Below the pieces are notes generated by a model, which did no database searches, was not told the origin of the DNA, and worked only from the letters and a program-made list of their open reading frames with translations. Made by a program: the position numbers and the translations under genes. This document shows, in pieces, positions 57,077 through 64,000 of a DNA stretch of 64,000 nucleotides; position 1 is the stretch's first letter, and each line of letters starts with the position of its first letter. This DNA comes from Chamaesiphon minutus PCC 6605. Its GTDB lineage: Bacteria > Cyanobacteriota > Cyanobacteriia > Cyanobacteriales > Chamaesiphonaceae. The stretch covers positions 248,001 to 312,000 of the forward strand of contig NC_019697.1 in the NCBI RefSeq assembly GCF_000317145.1, read 5' to 3'.

Positions 57077-58714
57077 TCAACCACTAGCATCATTTGGTGG
57101 CTCTAGTTTGGTAAAAATCGGTCGCGGCGATCCTAACGGTCGAGCGGCTTGTAAGATGCCCCATTCTCCATGACGCGCCCAGTTGTCTGGTAGTTCGATC
57201 TTTTCGGGATGAGAGCGATCCTGATGGCTACCACAAACGAGATCGAAATCGACATCCAAACCCAATTGCTGATAAATATCCGTGCTAATTTTGGGAACGA
57301 TCGGCGAGAGTAAGTATGCCGATAAGCGTGCCGACTCCAAAGCAGAATATAAAACTTCAGCTAATTCTGAATGTTTGTCTTGTTTGAATAACGTCCAAGG
57401 AGCGCGATCGTCGATATATTTATTGCTAGAGTGTGCCAATGTTAAAATTGCTTCGCAAGCATCTTTAAAGGCTAAATTATTGTAAGCGATCCCCACTTGA
57501 GATCCTAGCTTTTGACCCAAAATTTTTAGCGGGTGCTCGGCAGAAATATCTTCAGGCGTGCAATTGGGGACGCAACCTTGGCAATATTTTTTAGCCATAC
57601 TTAAGGTGCGATTGAGTAAGTTGCCTAAATTATTGGCAAAATCGGCATTCACGATTTCGACAAAACGCGTTTCATTAAAATCTCCATCCTGACCGAATTC
57701 GATCCCCTTAAGAAAATAATAGCGCAGCGGTTCGGCACCATAACGATCGACAAACTCGATCGGATCGATCGCATTGCCTTCACTTTTACTAATTTTTTTA
57801 CCATCTTTGGTAAAGTAACCGTGGGCGAACACGCGATCGGGAATGGGTAAGCCTGCGGACATCAGCATCGCTGGCCAATAGACGGCATGAAACCGTAAAA
57901 TATCCTTACCGATTAAGTGTAAATCGATCGGCCAACGATGTGCCAAAGCGTTGTCTAGAGTGGGTTCGACATCAGGATCGAGTAAGGCTGTGACATAGCC
58001 TAACAGCGCGTCGAACCAGACATAAATTGTTTGCTGGGGATCGTTGGGTAACGGGATGCCCCAATTGACATTAACGCGAGAAATCGAAAAATCTTGCAAC
58101 CCCTGCGCTACAAACTTAAGCACTTCGTTGCGCCGACTCAGGGGCAAAATAAACTCTGGACGCTCGGCGTAGAGAGATTCTAATTGCTGTTGATATTTAG
58201 AAAGTCGGAAAAAATAATTACTTTCATCGCGCCATTCCACCTGCTTGCTGGGATGTAACGGACAATGGTTGTCCGCTAAGAGATCCCGCTCCTCTTTAAA
58301 TTCCTCGCAGGAGACACAGTACCAACCTTGTTGAGTCCCTTTGTAGATATCGCCTTGTGCCAATACCCGCTCGAAAAACTCTTTGACGATAATCTGATGA
58401 TTGGGTGCAGTCGTCCGACTGAAACGATCGTATTGAATATTCAGCTTGCTCCACAAGGCGTCAAAGCGCGCGACAATCCGATCGCAGTGCACTTGTGGCT
58501 CGACCCCTGCGGCGATAGCCGTGCGTTCGATTTTCTGCCCGTGTTCGTCAGTGCCCGTAATTAACAGTACGTCGTGGCGAGAGAGTCGTTGCCACCTAGC
58601 GATCGTATCGGCTGCCATTGTAGTGTAAGCATGTCCGATGTGAGGTATATCATTGACGTAGTATAACGGTGTTGTTAGGCTAAAAGAAGTTGGTGTTTTG
58701 GCAGGATAATTCAT
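57077..58714 (-). CDS. metG: Methionyl-tRNA synthetase
   Basis: Charges tRNA-Met. The 545-residue protein has LYYVNDIPHIGHAYTTMAAD (HIGH motif), the zinc-binding insert CVSCEEFKEERDLLADNHCP and KISKSEGNAIDP (KMSKS motif), followed by the anticodon-binding helical domain. No C-terminal tRNA-binding domain of the kind fused in E. coli MetG. ATG at 58714 chosen over one at 58771, whose extra residues (MLSGLPILTLRTPLHLSCY) are not typical. Confidence 0.96.
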   Translation of the reverse strand: MNYPAKTPTSFSLTTPLYYVNDIPHIGHAYTTMAADTIARWQRLSRHDVLLITGTDEHGQKIERTAIAAGVEPQVHCDRIVARFDALWSKLNIQYDRFSRTTAPNHQIIVKEFFERVLAQGDIYKGTQQGWYCVSCEEFKEERDLLADNHCPLHPSKQVEWRDESNYFFRLSKYQQQLESLYAERPEFILPLSRRNEVLKFVAQGLQDFSISRVNVNWGIPLPNDPQQTIYVWFDALLGYVTALLDPDVEPTLDNALAHRWPIDLHLIGKDILRFHAVYWPAMLMSAGLPIPDRVFAHGYFTKDGKKISKSEGNAIDPIEFVDRYGAEPLRYYFLKGIEFGQDGDFNETRFVEIVNADFANNLGNLLNRTLSMAKKYCQGCVPNCTPEDISAEHPLKILGQKLGSQVGIAYNNLAFKDACEAILTLAHSSNKYIDDRAPWTLFKQDKHSELAEVLYSALESARLSAYLLSPIVPKISTDIYQQLGLDVDFDLVCGSHQDRSHPEKIELPDNWARHGEWGILQAARPLGSPRPIFTKLEPPNDASG

Positions 58715-59139
58715 ATAGCAGCTCAAATGTAGCGGAGTTCGTAGCGTTAGGATCGGCAGGCCGCTAAGCACTGTGTGGACTCGACCCGATCGACCAAAAA
58801 GTTAGTCATAAGATAAATTCACAATCTTCAGCCTGCTCAAAGTCTGATTGTAGCTGGATCTGTGGGTACTAATCCGGTGCGAATGCCCAGTAGTAGGCTG
58901 ACGTTACCCTTTTGCGAACTTATCGATTATGGGACTTTTAAACAGCAATGGTTGACATTGCCAAAAGAGCGGTTAGATATTATCCATTGTAGAGTTATGA
59001 GCATCGTCTCCGATCGCATAAAATTACGCTGGAGTTTCCTGGGACTTAGCTCTAGTCTCCATCATAGATGAGGTTGCCCAACTTCAGGGCTTTGTTAATA
59101 ATTAGTAATTGGTTTGATGCTAAAATAAGTTAGCTGTTA
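58715..59139. other. Intergenic region between metG and tRNA-Lys
   Basis: 425 bp with no credible ORF. Contains TCCTGGGACTTAGC near 59036 and the tRNA promoter region. No further RNA recognised. Confidence 0.4.
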
Positions 59140-59211
59140 GGGCAACTAGCTCAATGGTAGAGCATCGGACTCTTAATCCGTTGGTTCCGAGTTCGAGCCT
59201 CGGGTTGCCCA
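59140..59211 (+). tRNA. tRNA-Lys (anticodon CUU)
   Basis: 72 nt folding into a complete cloverleaf: acceptor GGGCAAC/GTTGCCC, D-arm with AGCTCAATGGTAGAGC, anticodon stem CGGA/TCCG enclosing CTCTTAA (anticodon CTT), T-arm TTCGAGCC. CCA is not encoded. It is the integration site of the island that follows. Confidence 0.97.
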
Positions 59212-59212
59212 T
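59166..59212. other. attL: tRNA-Lys 3' end at the left island boundary
   Basis: 47 bp from the anticodon stem to the end of the tRNA; 45 of 47 bases match 62544-62590. Confidence 0.85.
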
Positions 59213-59371
59213 CCCCTCAGACCTCGCCATGTGCGGGGTTTTTGAGTTTATACTCATATTTTGGTTTTACCCGATTTGGGTTAAACCACTTATTTATTCG
59301 TGTCTATTGGGTTACGTTTGGGTTAATTATTGGGTTAAATTTGAAGATGTTGAGTATCTTTTTATACCTCA

Positions 59372-60349
59372 ATGCCTAGAAATCCCAAAACCCCAGCGGG
59401 GCAGCCTGTAATTAAAGTCAACCACCAACGCTTACAGATAGTTTTAAATTATCGCGGTGTTAGGAAATATCTATCATTAGGCTTGCCAGACTCCAAGCCC
59501 AATCGAGTCTATGCCGAGATGGTTAGGACTCGGATTATGTCTGACCTGCTCAATGACAACTTCGATCCAACCCTCGAAAAATATCTACGGGAAGCACTCA
59601 AACCAGATTCAGAGATTCACACCCACGATGATATCTCGATCGCGCAATTGTGGGAGCAGTACACCAACTACAAACGCCCTCAGTTAGCACCATCGACGAT
59701 CGCCAAGGATTTCGATCGGGTATCAATTTATATCGATCGGTTTCCAGAGTTAACACTAGATGATGCTGTAGCGGTCAGGGACTACCTGAATCTGAAGACA
59801 ACGCCAAATACTACCAAACGGGTTTTAACCCAGCTTGGAGCGTGTTGTAAGTGGGGTGTGAAGTCGAAACTGATAGCTGTCAATCCTTTTCTAGGAATGG
59901 CGGCTGATATTAAGTTGCCAAAGGTCTGGCGCGAGGGGCTGGAAGTGGCGATGAAGATTAAAGGATCTCAGGGCAAGCCGAGGAGAGTGTGGGTCAAGCA
60001 AGAACACCCATTTACCACGATTAGCCCCGCAAGTGATGTTCACGCCAACCAGGTGGAATCGTTCAATAGTGCATTAAGGCGGCAGGCGACTGCCTGTCTT
60101 GTTGCGCTTTTCGCGTCGGGTTTCCCGACGGGCGCGCACCGCTATCGAAGGCGACAAAACCACTGTGCCAAGGTGGTAACGGGCTTGCAAAGAGCTTTGA
60201 ACGTACAAAGATTACTACCCAATTGGGTGCGACCCCATTGGGGATTAGGTAAAAAAACGACTCCAGCAATGGCGATAGGGTCGATCGATCGTCCAGTTAC
60301 GATCTCAGAAATTCTTAGTTCCACAAGCTTTGAGGACTTCACTCCTTAA
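59372..60349 (+). CDS. Chimeric ORF: tyrosine-integrase N-terminus fused to DDE-transposase C-terminus
   Basis: Residues 1-185 are the arm-binding and core-binding (SAM-like) part of a tyrosine integrase (YRGVRKYLSLGLPDSKPNR, ISIAQLWEQYTNYKRPQLAP, VLTQLGACCKWGVKSKLIAV). From residue 186 (VWREGLEVAMKIKGSQGKPR) it continues as the end of an insertion-sequence transposase (VHANQVESFNSALRR ... VRPHWGLGKKTTPAMAIG). The integrase catalytic R-H-R-Y half is absent and the transposase lacks its N-terminal half. About 18 residues near 232-250 (ACLVALFASGFPTGAHR) come from an inserted dispersed repeat, still in frame. Neither enzyme should work. Confidence 0.75.
   Translation: MPRNPKTPAGQPVIKVNHQRLQIVLNYRGVRKYLSLGLPDSKPNRVYAEMVRTRIMSDLLNDNFDPTLEKYLREALKPDSEIHTHDDISIAQLWEQYTNYKRPQLAPSTIAKDFDRVSIYIDRFPELTLDDAVAVRDYLNLKTTPNTTKRVLTQLGACCKWGVKSKLIAVNPFLGMAADIKLPKVWREGLEVAMKIKGSQGKPRRVWVKQEHPFTTISPASDVHANQVESFNSALRRQATACLVALFASGFPTGAHRYRRRQNHCAKVVTGLQRALNVQRLLPNWVRPHWGLGKKTTPAMAIGSIDRPVTISEILSSTSFEDFTP
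60085..60140. repeat. Dispersed repeat inserted inside the chimeric ORF
   Basis: Contains CGTCGGGTTTCCCGACG, a palindrome similar in part to the CCCGACGG repeats at 1717, 2459, 30301 and 31483. Inserted in frame between RRQAT and the transposase YRRRQN motif. Confidence 0.45.
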
Positions 60350-60381
60350 CGGGACAGTGCCGATGCCCTCGAATGGAAGTA

Positions 60382-60597
60382 TTAGGCGGATGGCTTTAAC
60401 CAGAACTCACGACGACGCTTTAAGCTTTGAATCGACAGGTGAATCATTTGGGCAAGCTCATCGTTGCCACTGGCTACCGCATCGTTATAAGCGTCGATCT
60501 CATCGCAGATCTTGAGTTCGACCACCCTTAGGGGGTGCGCTTGCGCGTTCGCAGCTAGAGCCGTCTGTTGGGGGTCGTCAATCTCGAATGGTTTCAT
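60382..60597 (-). CDS. Small hypothetical protein of the island
   Basis: A 71-residue, mostly helical and acidic protein (MKPFEIDDPQQTALAANAQA ... HLSIQSLKRRREFWL). No family recognised. Codon pattern and ATG start are plausible, and it is the only minus-strand gene of the island. Confidence 0.45.
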   Translation of the reverse strand: MKPFEIDDPQQTALAANAQAHPLRVVELKICDEIDAYNDAVASGNDELAQMIHLSIQSLKRRREFWLKPSA

Positions 60598-60711
60598 GGT
60601 AATTAGGGATTTATCCCAGCCCCGTTAGAGTAATCCTTTACTAGTTGGTTTGGGATTGAGAGGCGATCGATTAACTTTTGCGGGTGAGTCGGTCGCTTTC
60701 TCATATCTATA

Positions 60712-60864
60712 CATGAAACTATATAGACTCTCTATATCAATGCTTCCTATATAACGACCCTCTATATATTCATTCATGACTGATAACTTGCTAATATATA
60801 GACCCTCTAGTTAAATCTCTAGATACAGAGTAAGATATAGAGGTACTATATAAGAGGCTTCAAG
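60712..60864. promoter_or_regulatory. TATATAG/CTCTATATA-rich leader of the coiled-coil gene
   Basis: AT-rich stretch with repeated TATATAGAC, CTCTATAT and CTCTAG phrases (e.g. ACCCTCTATATATTC and TATATAGACCCTCTAG). Resembles plasmid iteron or centromere regions and extends into the coding sequence that follows. Confidence 0.45.
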
Positions 60865-61596
60865 ATGGGGAAAAATACTAAACCTATGCTCACGGTATTG
60901 GTTGAAGGGGATAAGCTCCAACAGTTTAGAGACTATGCACTGAGTAAAGAAGTCTCGATGGGATGGGTAGTAAATCGGCTACTCGATCGAGTGTTATCCG
61001 GCGAACTGGATGTAATGGGAGATACAGTCTCTATAGGAATAAATAGAGAGTACATAGAAAATGTCTCTACAGGACTAACTAGAGAAGATGTAGAGAGAAT
61101 GATTAAATCCTCTATGGATAATCAGTTAGCAAGTAGCAGCAGAAAGCATATAGAGAAATCGATTAAAAGCTATATAGACAGTTTGGGGATATCCTCTACA
61201 GGCACCAATGACATAGAAGAGGTAACTAGAGCGTTTATAGAGTCATCTCTAGAGCCAATTAAGGAGTCAGTATCGAAGTTAGAAGCTGATACCCAATCCC
61301 AGCTTGAAGCAGTGAGGGATGATATAGAGAAATTAACTAGAGCCTCTACCCCCACCCTTCCCCACAAAGAGAAACCCAATGTTGATGGTGATACTAAAAC
61401 TTGGGGTGAGTTCTTCAAGATGGTCGGGATTGAAGCTTTAACGGCTGTTGAGGCTCAGAAGAAGGAAAACATTGATATTCGCACCAAACAGATAGAGCGA
61501 GGGCTTCAAGCGGCTATAGACCAGGGATTAGGTGAATGGGCAGTCAAGAGAGCGGGGCGCGACTTTGTGAGAGTTGAGGAACTAAACCGAGCTTGA
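60865..61596 (+). CDS. Plasmid-type coiled-coil protein with ribbon-helix-helix-like N-terminus
   Basis: A 243-residue hydrophilic protein. The N-terminus (LTVLVEGDKLQQFRDYALSK, then SMGWVVNRLLDRVLSG) resembles a ribbon-helix-helix DNA-binding fold; residues 60-165 are coiled-coil-like with many Glu/Lys/Ser; the C-terminal region (FFKMVGIEALTAVEAQKKEN ... GEWAVKRAGRDFVRVEEL) is unknown. The coding DNA contains about 16 CTCTA or TAGAG pentamers, using AGA, CTA and TCT codons that are unusual for the neighbouring genes. May be a partition or replication-control protein of the former plasmid (inference). Confidence 0.55.
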   Translation: MGKNTKPMLTVLVEGDKLQQFRDYALSKEVSMGWVVNRLLDRVLSGELDVMGDTVSIGINREYIENVSTGLTREDVERMIKSSMDNQLASSSRKHIEKSIKSYIDSLGISSTGTNDIEEVTRAFIESSLEPIKESVSKLEADTQSQLEAVRDDIEKLTRASTPTLPHKEKPNVDGDTKTWGEFFKMVGIEALTAVEAQKKENIDIRTKQIERGLQAAIDQGLGEWAVKRAGRDFVRVEELNRA

Positions 61597-61603
61597 CAGC
61601 ATA

Positions 61604-61618
61604 CTCTCTATATGAGAG
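61604..61618 (+). promoter_or_regulatory. Candidate HigA operator upstream of higB
   Basis: CTCTC-TATAT-GAGAG, an inverted repeat 25 bp before the higB start, with a TTGACA box at 61594. Confidence 0.4.
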
Positions 61619-61642
61619 CATAGAAAAAAGGAAGCGTTCGAT

Positions 61643-61942
61643 ATGCACCTAATCACTATCCGCAATCTCCGCCAAGATGCGGCACCATACCCCGATGTAC
61701 AGAAACAGCTAAATGACTGGAACGACATTGTTAAGGGTGCAAATTGGCAGAGTTTAATCGATGTTCAGACCATCTATAGAGATGCTGAGGCGGTGGGTAA
61801 CTTCACTGTTTTCAACATCAAGGGGAATAAGTACCGCTTGATAGTATCGATCGACTATGAAGCCCAGCTAATCTACTACAAATATTTCCTAACTCACGCT
61901 GAATACGATAAGGAGAATTGGAAAAATGACGACTACTATTGA
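61643..61942 (+). CDS. higB: HigB-type toxin
   Basis: A 99-residue RelE-superfamily mRNA interferase of the HigB type that acts on ribosome-bound mRNA. Family landmarks are VGNFTVFNIKGNKYRLIVSI and YYKYFLTHAEYDKENWKND. Toxin precedes antitoxin, the HigBA order, with a 17-bp overlap. May stabilise the island. Confidence 0.88.
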   Translation: MHLITIRNLRQDAAPYPDVQKQLNDWNDIVKGANWQSLIDVQTIYRDAEAVGNFTVFNIKGNKYRLIVSIDYEAQLIYYKYFLTHAEYDKENWKNDDYY

Positions 61943-62342
61943 TAAGAAAAAATATCTAGATCTATTGGATACAGCCGATATCAGCCCCAAGGTAATCGAG
62001 ACTGAGGACGAATACGATCGGTTTCTAGCTGTGGCTCAGATGTTAATGCACAAGCGGGGCAATCGCACACCAGAAGATACAGCATTGCTGATGTTAGTAG
62101 TGAGACTAATCGAAGATTACGAGTCGATTCACCACAATCTAGATGATTGGGAAAAATCCACACCGAATGAACTGCTACGTCACATCATGACTGTCAGCGG
62201 TACTCGCAATGTCGATCTAATTGGCATCATTGGGAGTAGCGGCGTAGTGTCTGAGGTTGTGAATGGTAAGCGTACTATCAGCCGCGAACAGGCGAAGAGC
62301 TTGGGTAAGTTCTTTAAATTATCACCAGGGCTATTTATCTAA
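61926..62342 (+). CDS. higA: HigA-type antitoxin
   Basis: A 138-residue antitoxin with an N-terminal toxin-binding half and a C-terminal XRE-type helix-turn-helix (RNVDLIGIIGSSGVVSEVVN, GKRTISREQAKSLGKFF). The HTH should bind the operator upstream of higB. Confidence 0.88.
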   Translation: MTTTIDKKKYLDLLDTADISPKVIETEDEYDRFLAVAQMLMHKRGNRTPEDTALLMLVVRLIEDYESIHHNLDDWEKSTPNELLRHIMTVSGTRNVDLIGIIGSSGVVSEVVNGKRTISREQAKSLGKFFKLSPGLFI

Positions 62343-62383
62343 TTGAAATACCCCCAACCAATGAAGGCTAGGGGTATTTCAAT
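62342..62383 (+). terminator. Terminator of the higBA operon
   Basis: A 13-bp perfect stem (ATTGAAATACCCC with GGGGTATTTCAAT) directly at the higA stop. Confidence 0.75.
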
Positions 62384-62543
62384 CGATGGACTGTTACAAG
62401 CAGTTCAAACAAATATCAATAGTACTACATATTATGGCATTATCACAACTAGAATATAAACAGATAACATTGACCGATTGGGGCGAGATTGGGTTAAACT
62501 TCTTTTCAAATCTCTGTAATGCTCTCATAGACTCAAACTGTCA

Positions 62544-62590
62544 CGGACTCTTAATCCTCTGGTTCCGAGTTCGAGCCTCGGGTTGCCCAT
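62544..62590. other. attR: duplicated tRNA-Lys 3' segment
   Basis: 47 bp matching 59166-59212 except for two bases next to the anticodon arm (AATCCTCT versus AATCCGTT). Not a functional tRNA because the 5' half is absent. Confidence 0.85.
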
Positions 62591-62965
62591 TTTTAAATCG
62601 ATCGCTATTGTGCAGTCGTGTCAAATACATCTTGTACAGGACAGAAGTTTGAGAATTTGGCTCGATCGGTCAAAGATAATAAATCCTCAGCCGATCGTCG
62701 CGATCGATTAGTTAGGATTATTACTGCGGCGGCGATGTAATTGAGGTTTTGCGATAGGGAGCGGATTAGCTATGGGTTGATGAGATCGAGCGCAATATGA
62801 GTAGTATCAGATTCCCGAGCTTTAAAATATCCTTCAACTGACAATTTTGGCCGATCCGGGCATTTACATTAGCTTAAAAAATTTCATAAATCTTTATCAT
62901 CGGCTGGGATTAGCGTATACTACGAAAGCAAAGCTTAATCCCATGTATAAAGGAGCAAAAATCTA
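62591..62965. other. Non-coding region upstream of crtR
   Basis: 375 bp rich in CGATCG again, in contrast to the island. Holds the crtR promoter; no element recognised. Confidence 0.4.
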
Positions 62966-63874
62966 ATGTCGGAGGCGCAGCAGCCCCTCAGAGTCCCTAG
63001 GGAATTTTTGGGACCGCCTGATGACTTGAATCCCAACGTCTTCATGTTCTTTGGCGCAATTGCTTTAGTGACGATCTCGACGATCGGCTATTGGCAATGG
63101 CAGTTACCAGGTTGGTGTTGCTTCGGCTTCAATGTCTTGGCTTTACATATGGCAGGTACCGTGATTCACGATGCTTCTCATAATTCCGCTCATCCCAATC
63201 GGGTGGCAAATGCAATTATGGGACATGGTAGTGCATTGATGCTCGGATTTGCATTTCCAGTCTTTACGCGCGTACACATCCAGCACCATGCCAACGTTAA
63301 CGATCCCGATAACGATCCGGATCATTACGTCTCAACAGGTGGCCCCCTCTGGATGATTGCCGCGAGATTTTTTTATCACGAAATCTACTTTTTCCAGCGC
63401 AAACTGTGGCGGAAAAACGAACTTCTAGAATGGTTTCTCAGTAGGCTGGTAGTAGGATTGGTCATTTATTGGGCTTGTCAACACGGTTATACTGCCTACG
63501 TTTTTGATTTTTGGTTTTCACCAGCATTAGTCGTCGGCATCGCACTGGGGCTGTTTTTCGATTATCTACCCCATCGTCCCTTCAAAGAGCGCGATCGGTG
63601 GAAAAATGCTCGCGTTTATCCAGGGCCGATTTTGAACATCCTCATTTTCGGCCAAAATTATCACTTGATCCACCATTTATGGCCGTCGATTCCCTGGTAT
63701 AAGTATCAATCAGCCTACCAGGCAACCAAACCATTACTGGAATCAAAAGGATGCCATCAATCGCTAGGATTATTGCAGGGTAAAGATTTTCTTCACTTTG
63801 TTTATGACATCTTTTTAGGCATTAGGTTTCACCACAAACCCAAGCCAGTGAGTCAGGAGGCGAGCGATCCTTAG
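62966..63874 (+). CDS. crtR: Beta-carotene hydroxylase CrtR
   Basis: Membrane di-iron enzyme that adds 3-hydroxyl groups to beta-carotene to give zeaxanthin. The 302-residue protein has HDASHNSAH, HIQHHANVNDPDNDPDHY, YLPHRPF and YHLIHHLWPSIPWYKY, the CrtR pattern, with hydrophobic segments between. Shine-Dalgarno AAGGAG lies 11 nt before the ATG. Monocistronic. Confidence 0.92.
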   Translation: MSEAQQPLRVPREFLGPPDDLNPNVFMFFGAIALVTISTIGYWQWQLPGWCCFGFNVLALHMAGTVIHDASHNSAHPNRVANAIMGHGSALMLGFAFPVFTRVHIQHHANVNDPDNDPDHYVSTGGPLWMIAARFFYHEIYFFQRKLWRKNELLEWFLSRLVVGLVIYWACQHGYTAYVFDFWFSPALVVGIALGLFFDYLPHRPFKERDRWKNARVYPGPILNILIFGQNYHLIHHLWPSIPWYKYQSAYQATKPLLESKGCHQSLGLLQGKDFLHFVYDIFLGIRFHHKPKPVSQEASDP

Positions 63875-63965
63875 TCAGATTTAAAGTCAGATTGCGGTAT
63901 TCAAGAGGTAATTGCTTGAGAATACTTGTTTGTTTGCGGTACCCTCGAGCTAACGATCGACATCG

Positions 63966-63997
63966 ACCAGGCCATGCAAATGCTGAGCCTGGTTTTT
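63966..63997 (+). terminator. Possible terminator downstream of crtR
   Basis: ACCAGGC/GCCTGGT stem with a 14-nt loop followed by TTTT. It lies about 90 bp after the crtR stop, at the edge of the window. Confidence 0.5.
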
Positions 63998-64000
63998 CGA

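Larger units (their letters stand above)
59212..62590. mobile_element. 3.4-kb integrative island in tRNA-Lys
   Basis: Bounded by the tRNA-Lys gene and a duplicated 47-bp tRNA 3' segment. Contains the remains of a tyrosine integrase next to attL, a plasmid-like coiled-coil protein gene with a pentamer-dense region, and a HigB-HigA module. HIP1-type CGATCG sites are fewer here than outside. The integrase C-terminal catalytic half is missing, so the island is probably immobile by itself. Confidence 0.8.

Noticed and set aside
60712-61640. Possible CRISPR-like array in the pentamer-rich region
   Set aside because: The repeats are only 5-9 bp, irregularly spaced, and lie partly inside a coding sequence; there are no cas genes in the window.
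62544-62590. A second tRNA-Lys gene
   Set aside because: Only the 3' 47 bases are present; no acceptor 5' strand or D-arm, so it is an att duplicate.

Overview
This is a cyanobacterial chromosome segment. The evidence is a photosystem I gene (psaD), a beta-carotene hydroxylase (crtR), an NblB-like phycobilisome protein, a LabA-like NYN protein, cyanobacterial ftsQ-ftsZ order, and a very high density of CGATCG, the core of the HIP1 palindrome GCGATCGC. I cannot fix the genus from sequence alone.

Layout. 0-5 kb: NagZ-type glycosidase, MsrB, a CBS protein, a truncated hydrolase, a MazF-type toxin-antitoxin pair and a zinc-ribbon protein. 5-12.6 kb: a 1980-residue RTX protein and an AraC regulator whose upstream regions carry the same 101-bp promoter block. 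12.6-14.1 kb: repeats and an Rpn/DUF4351-like protein. 14.1-20.2 kb: a predicted RNA-repair cassette made of an RNA ligase, a small unknown protein, an HD-phosphohydrolase/P-loop kinase fusion, and a 1037-residue protein with four domains (MJ1316-type, EEP nuclease/phosphatase, 2H phosphoesterase, eukaryotic-type poly(A) polymerase). 20-26 kb: two HEAT-repeat proteins, a lipoprotein, a degenerate dihydroorotase and a double histidine phosphatase. 26-30.2 kb: a cyanobacteriochrome-like histidine kinase whose last codons are displaced by a complete ISAs1-type insertion sequence with a 10-bp target duplication. 31.8-46 kb: carB, glutathione peroxidase, cobK, an SLH-like protein, groES-groEL under a perfect CIRCE, a GntR regulator, a desaturase/MetX-like pair, a type III glutamine synthetase, and two copies of a 163-bp MITE with exact 10-bp target duplications. 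46-59 kb: a probable 6S RNA, rpiA, psaD, a GldA-like dehydrogenase, a PEP-CTERM protein, an SLH lipoprotein, an unlisted ribbon-helix-helix gene, ftsZ, ftsQ, lptC, a NYN protein and metG. 59.1-62.6 kb: a 3.4-kb island inserted in tRNA-Lys(CUU), bounded by a 47-bp duplication of the tRNA 3' end. It carries a chimeric integrase/transposase ORF, a coiled-coil protein whose gene is saturated with CTCTA/TAGAG pentamers, and a HigB-HigA module. 63-64 kb: crtR.

Most interesting: (1) the RNA-repair cassette, which together encodes end recognition, cyclic-phosphate opening, phosphate removal, 5' phosphorylation, 3' tailing and ligation, and whose tailing domain resembles nuclear eukaryotic poly(A) polymerases; (2) the shared RTX/AraC promoter with three 10-bp-phased direct repeats against the -35 box; (3) the tRNA-Lys island with its pentamer-dense segment.
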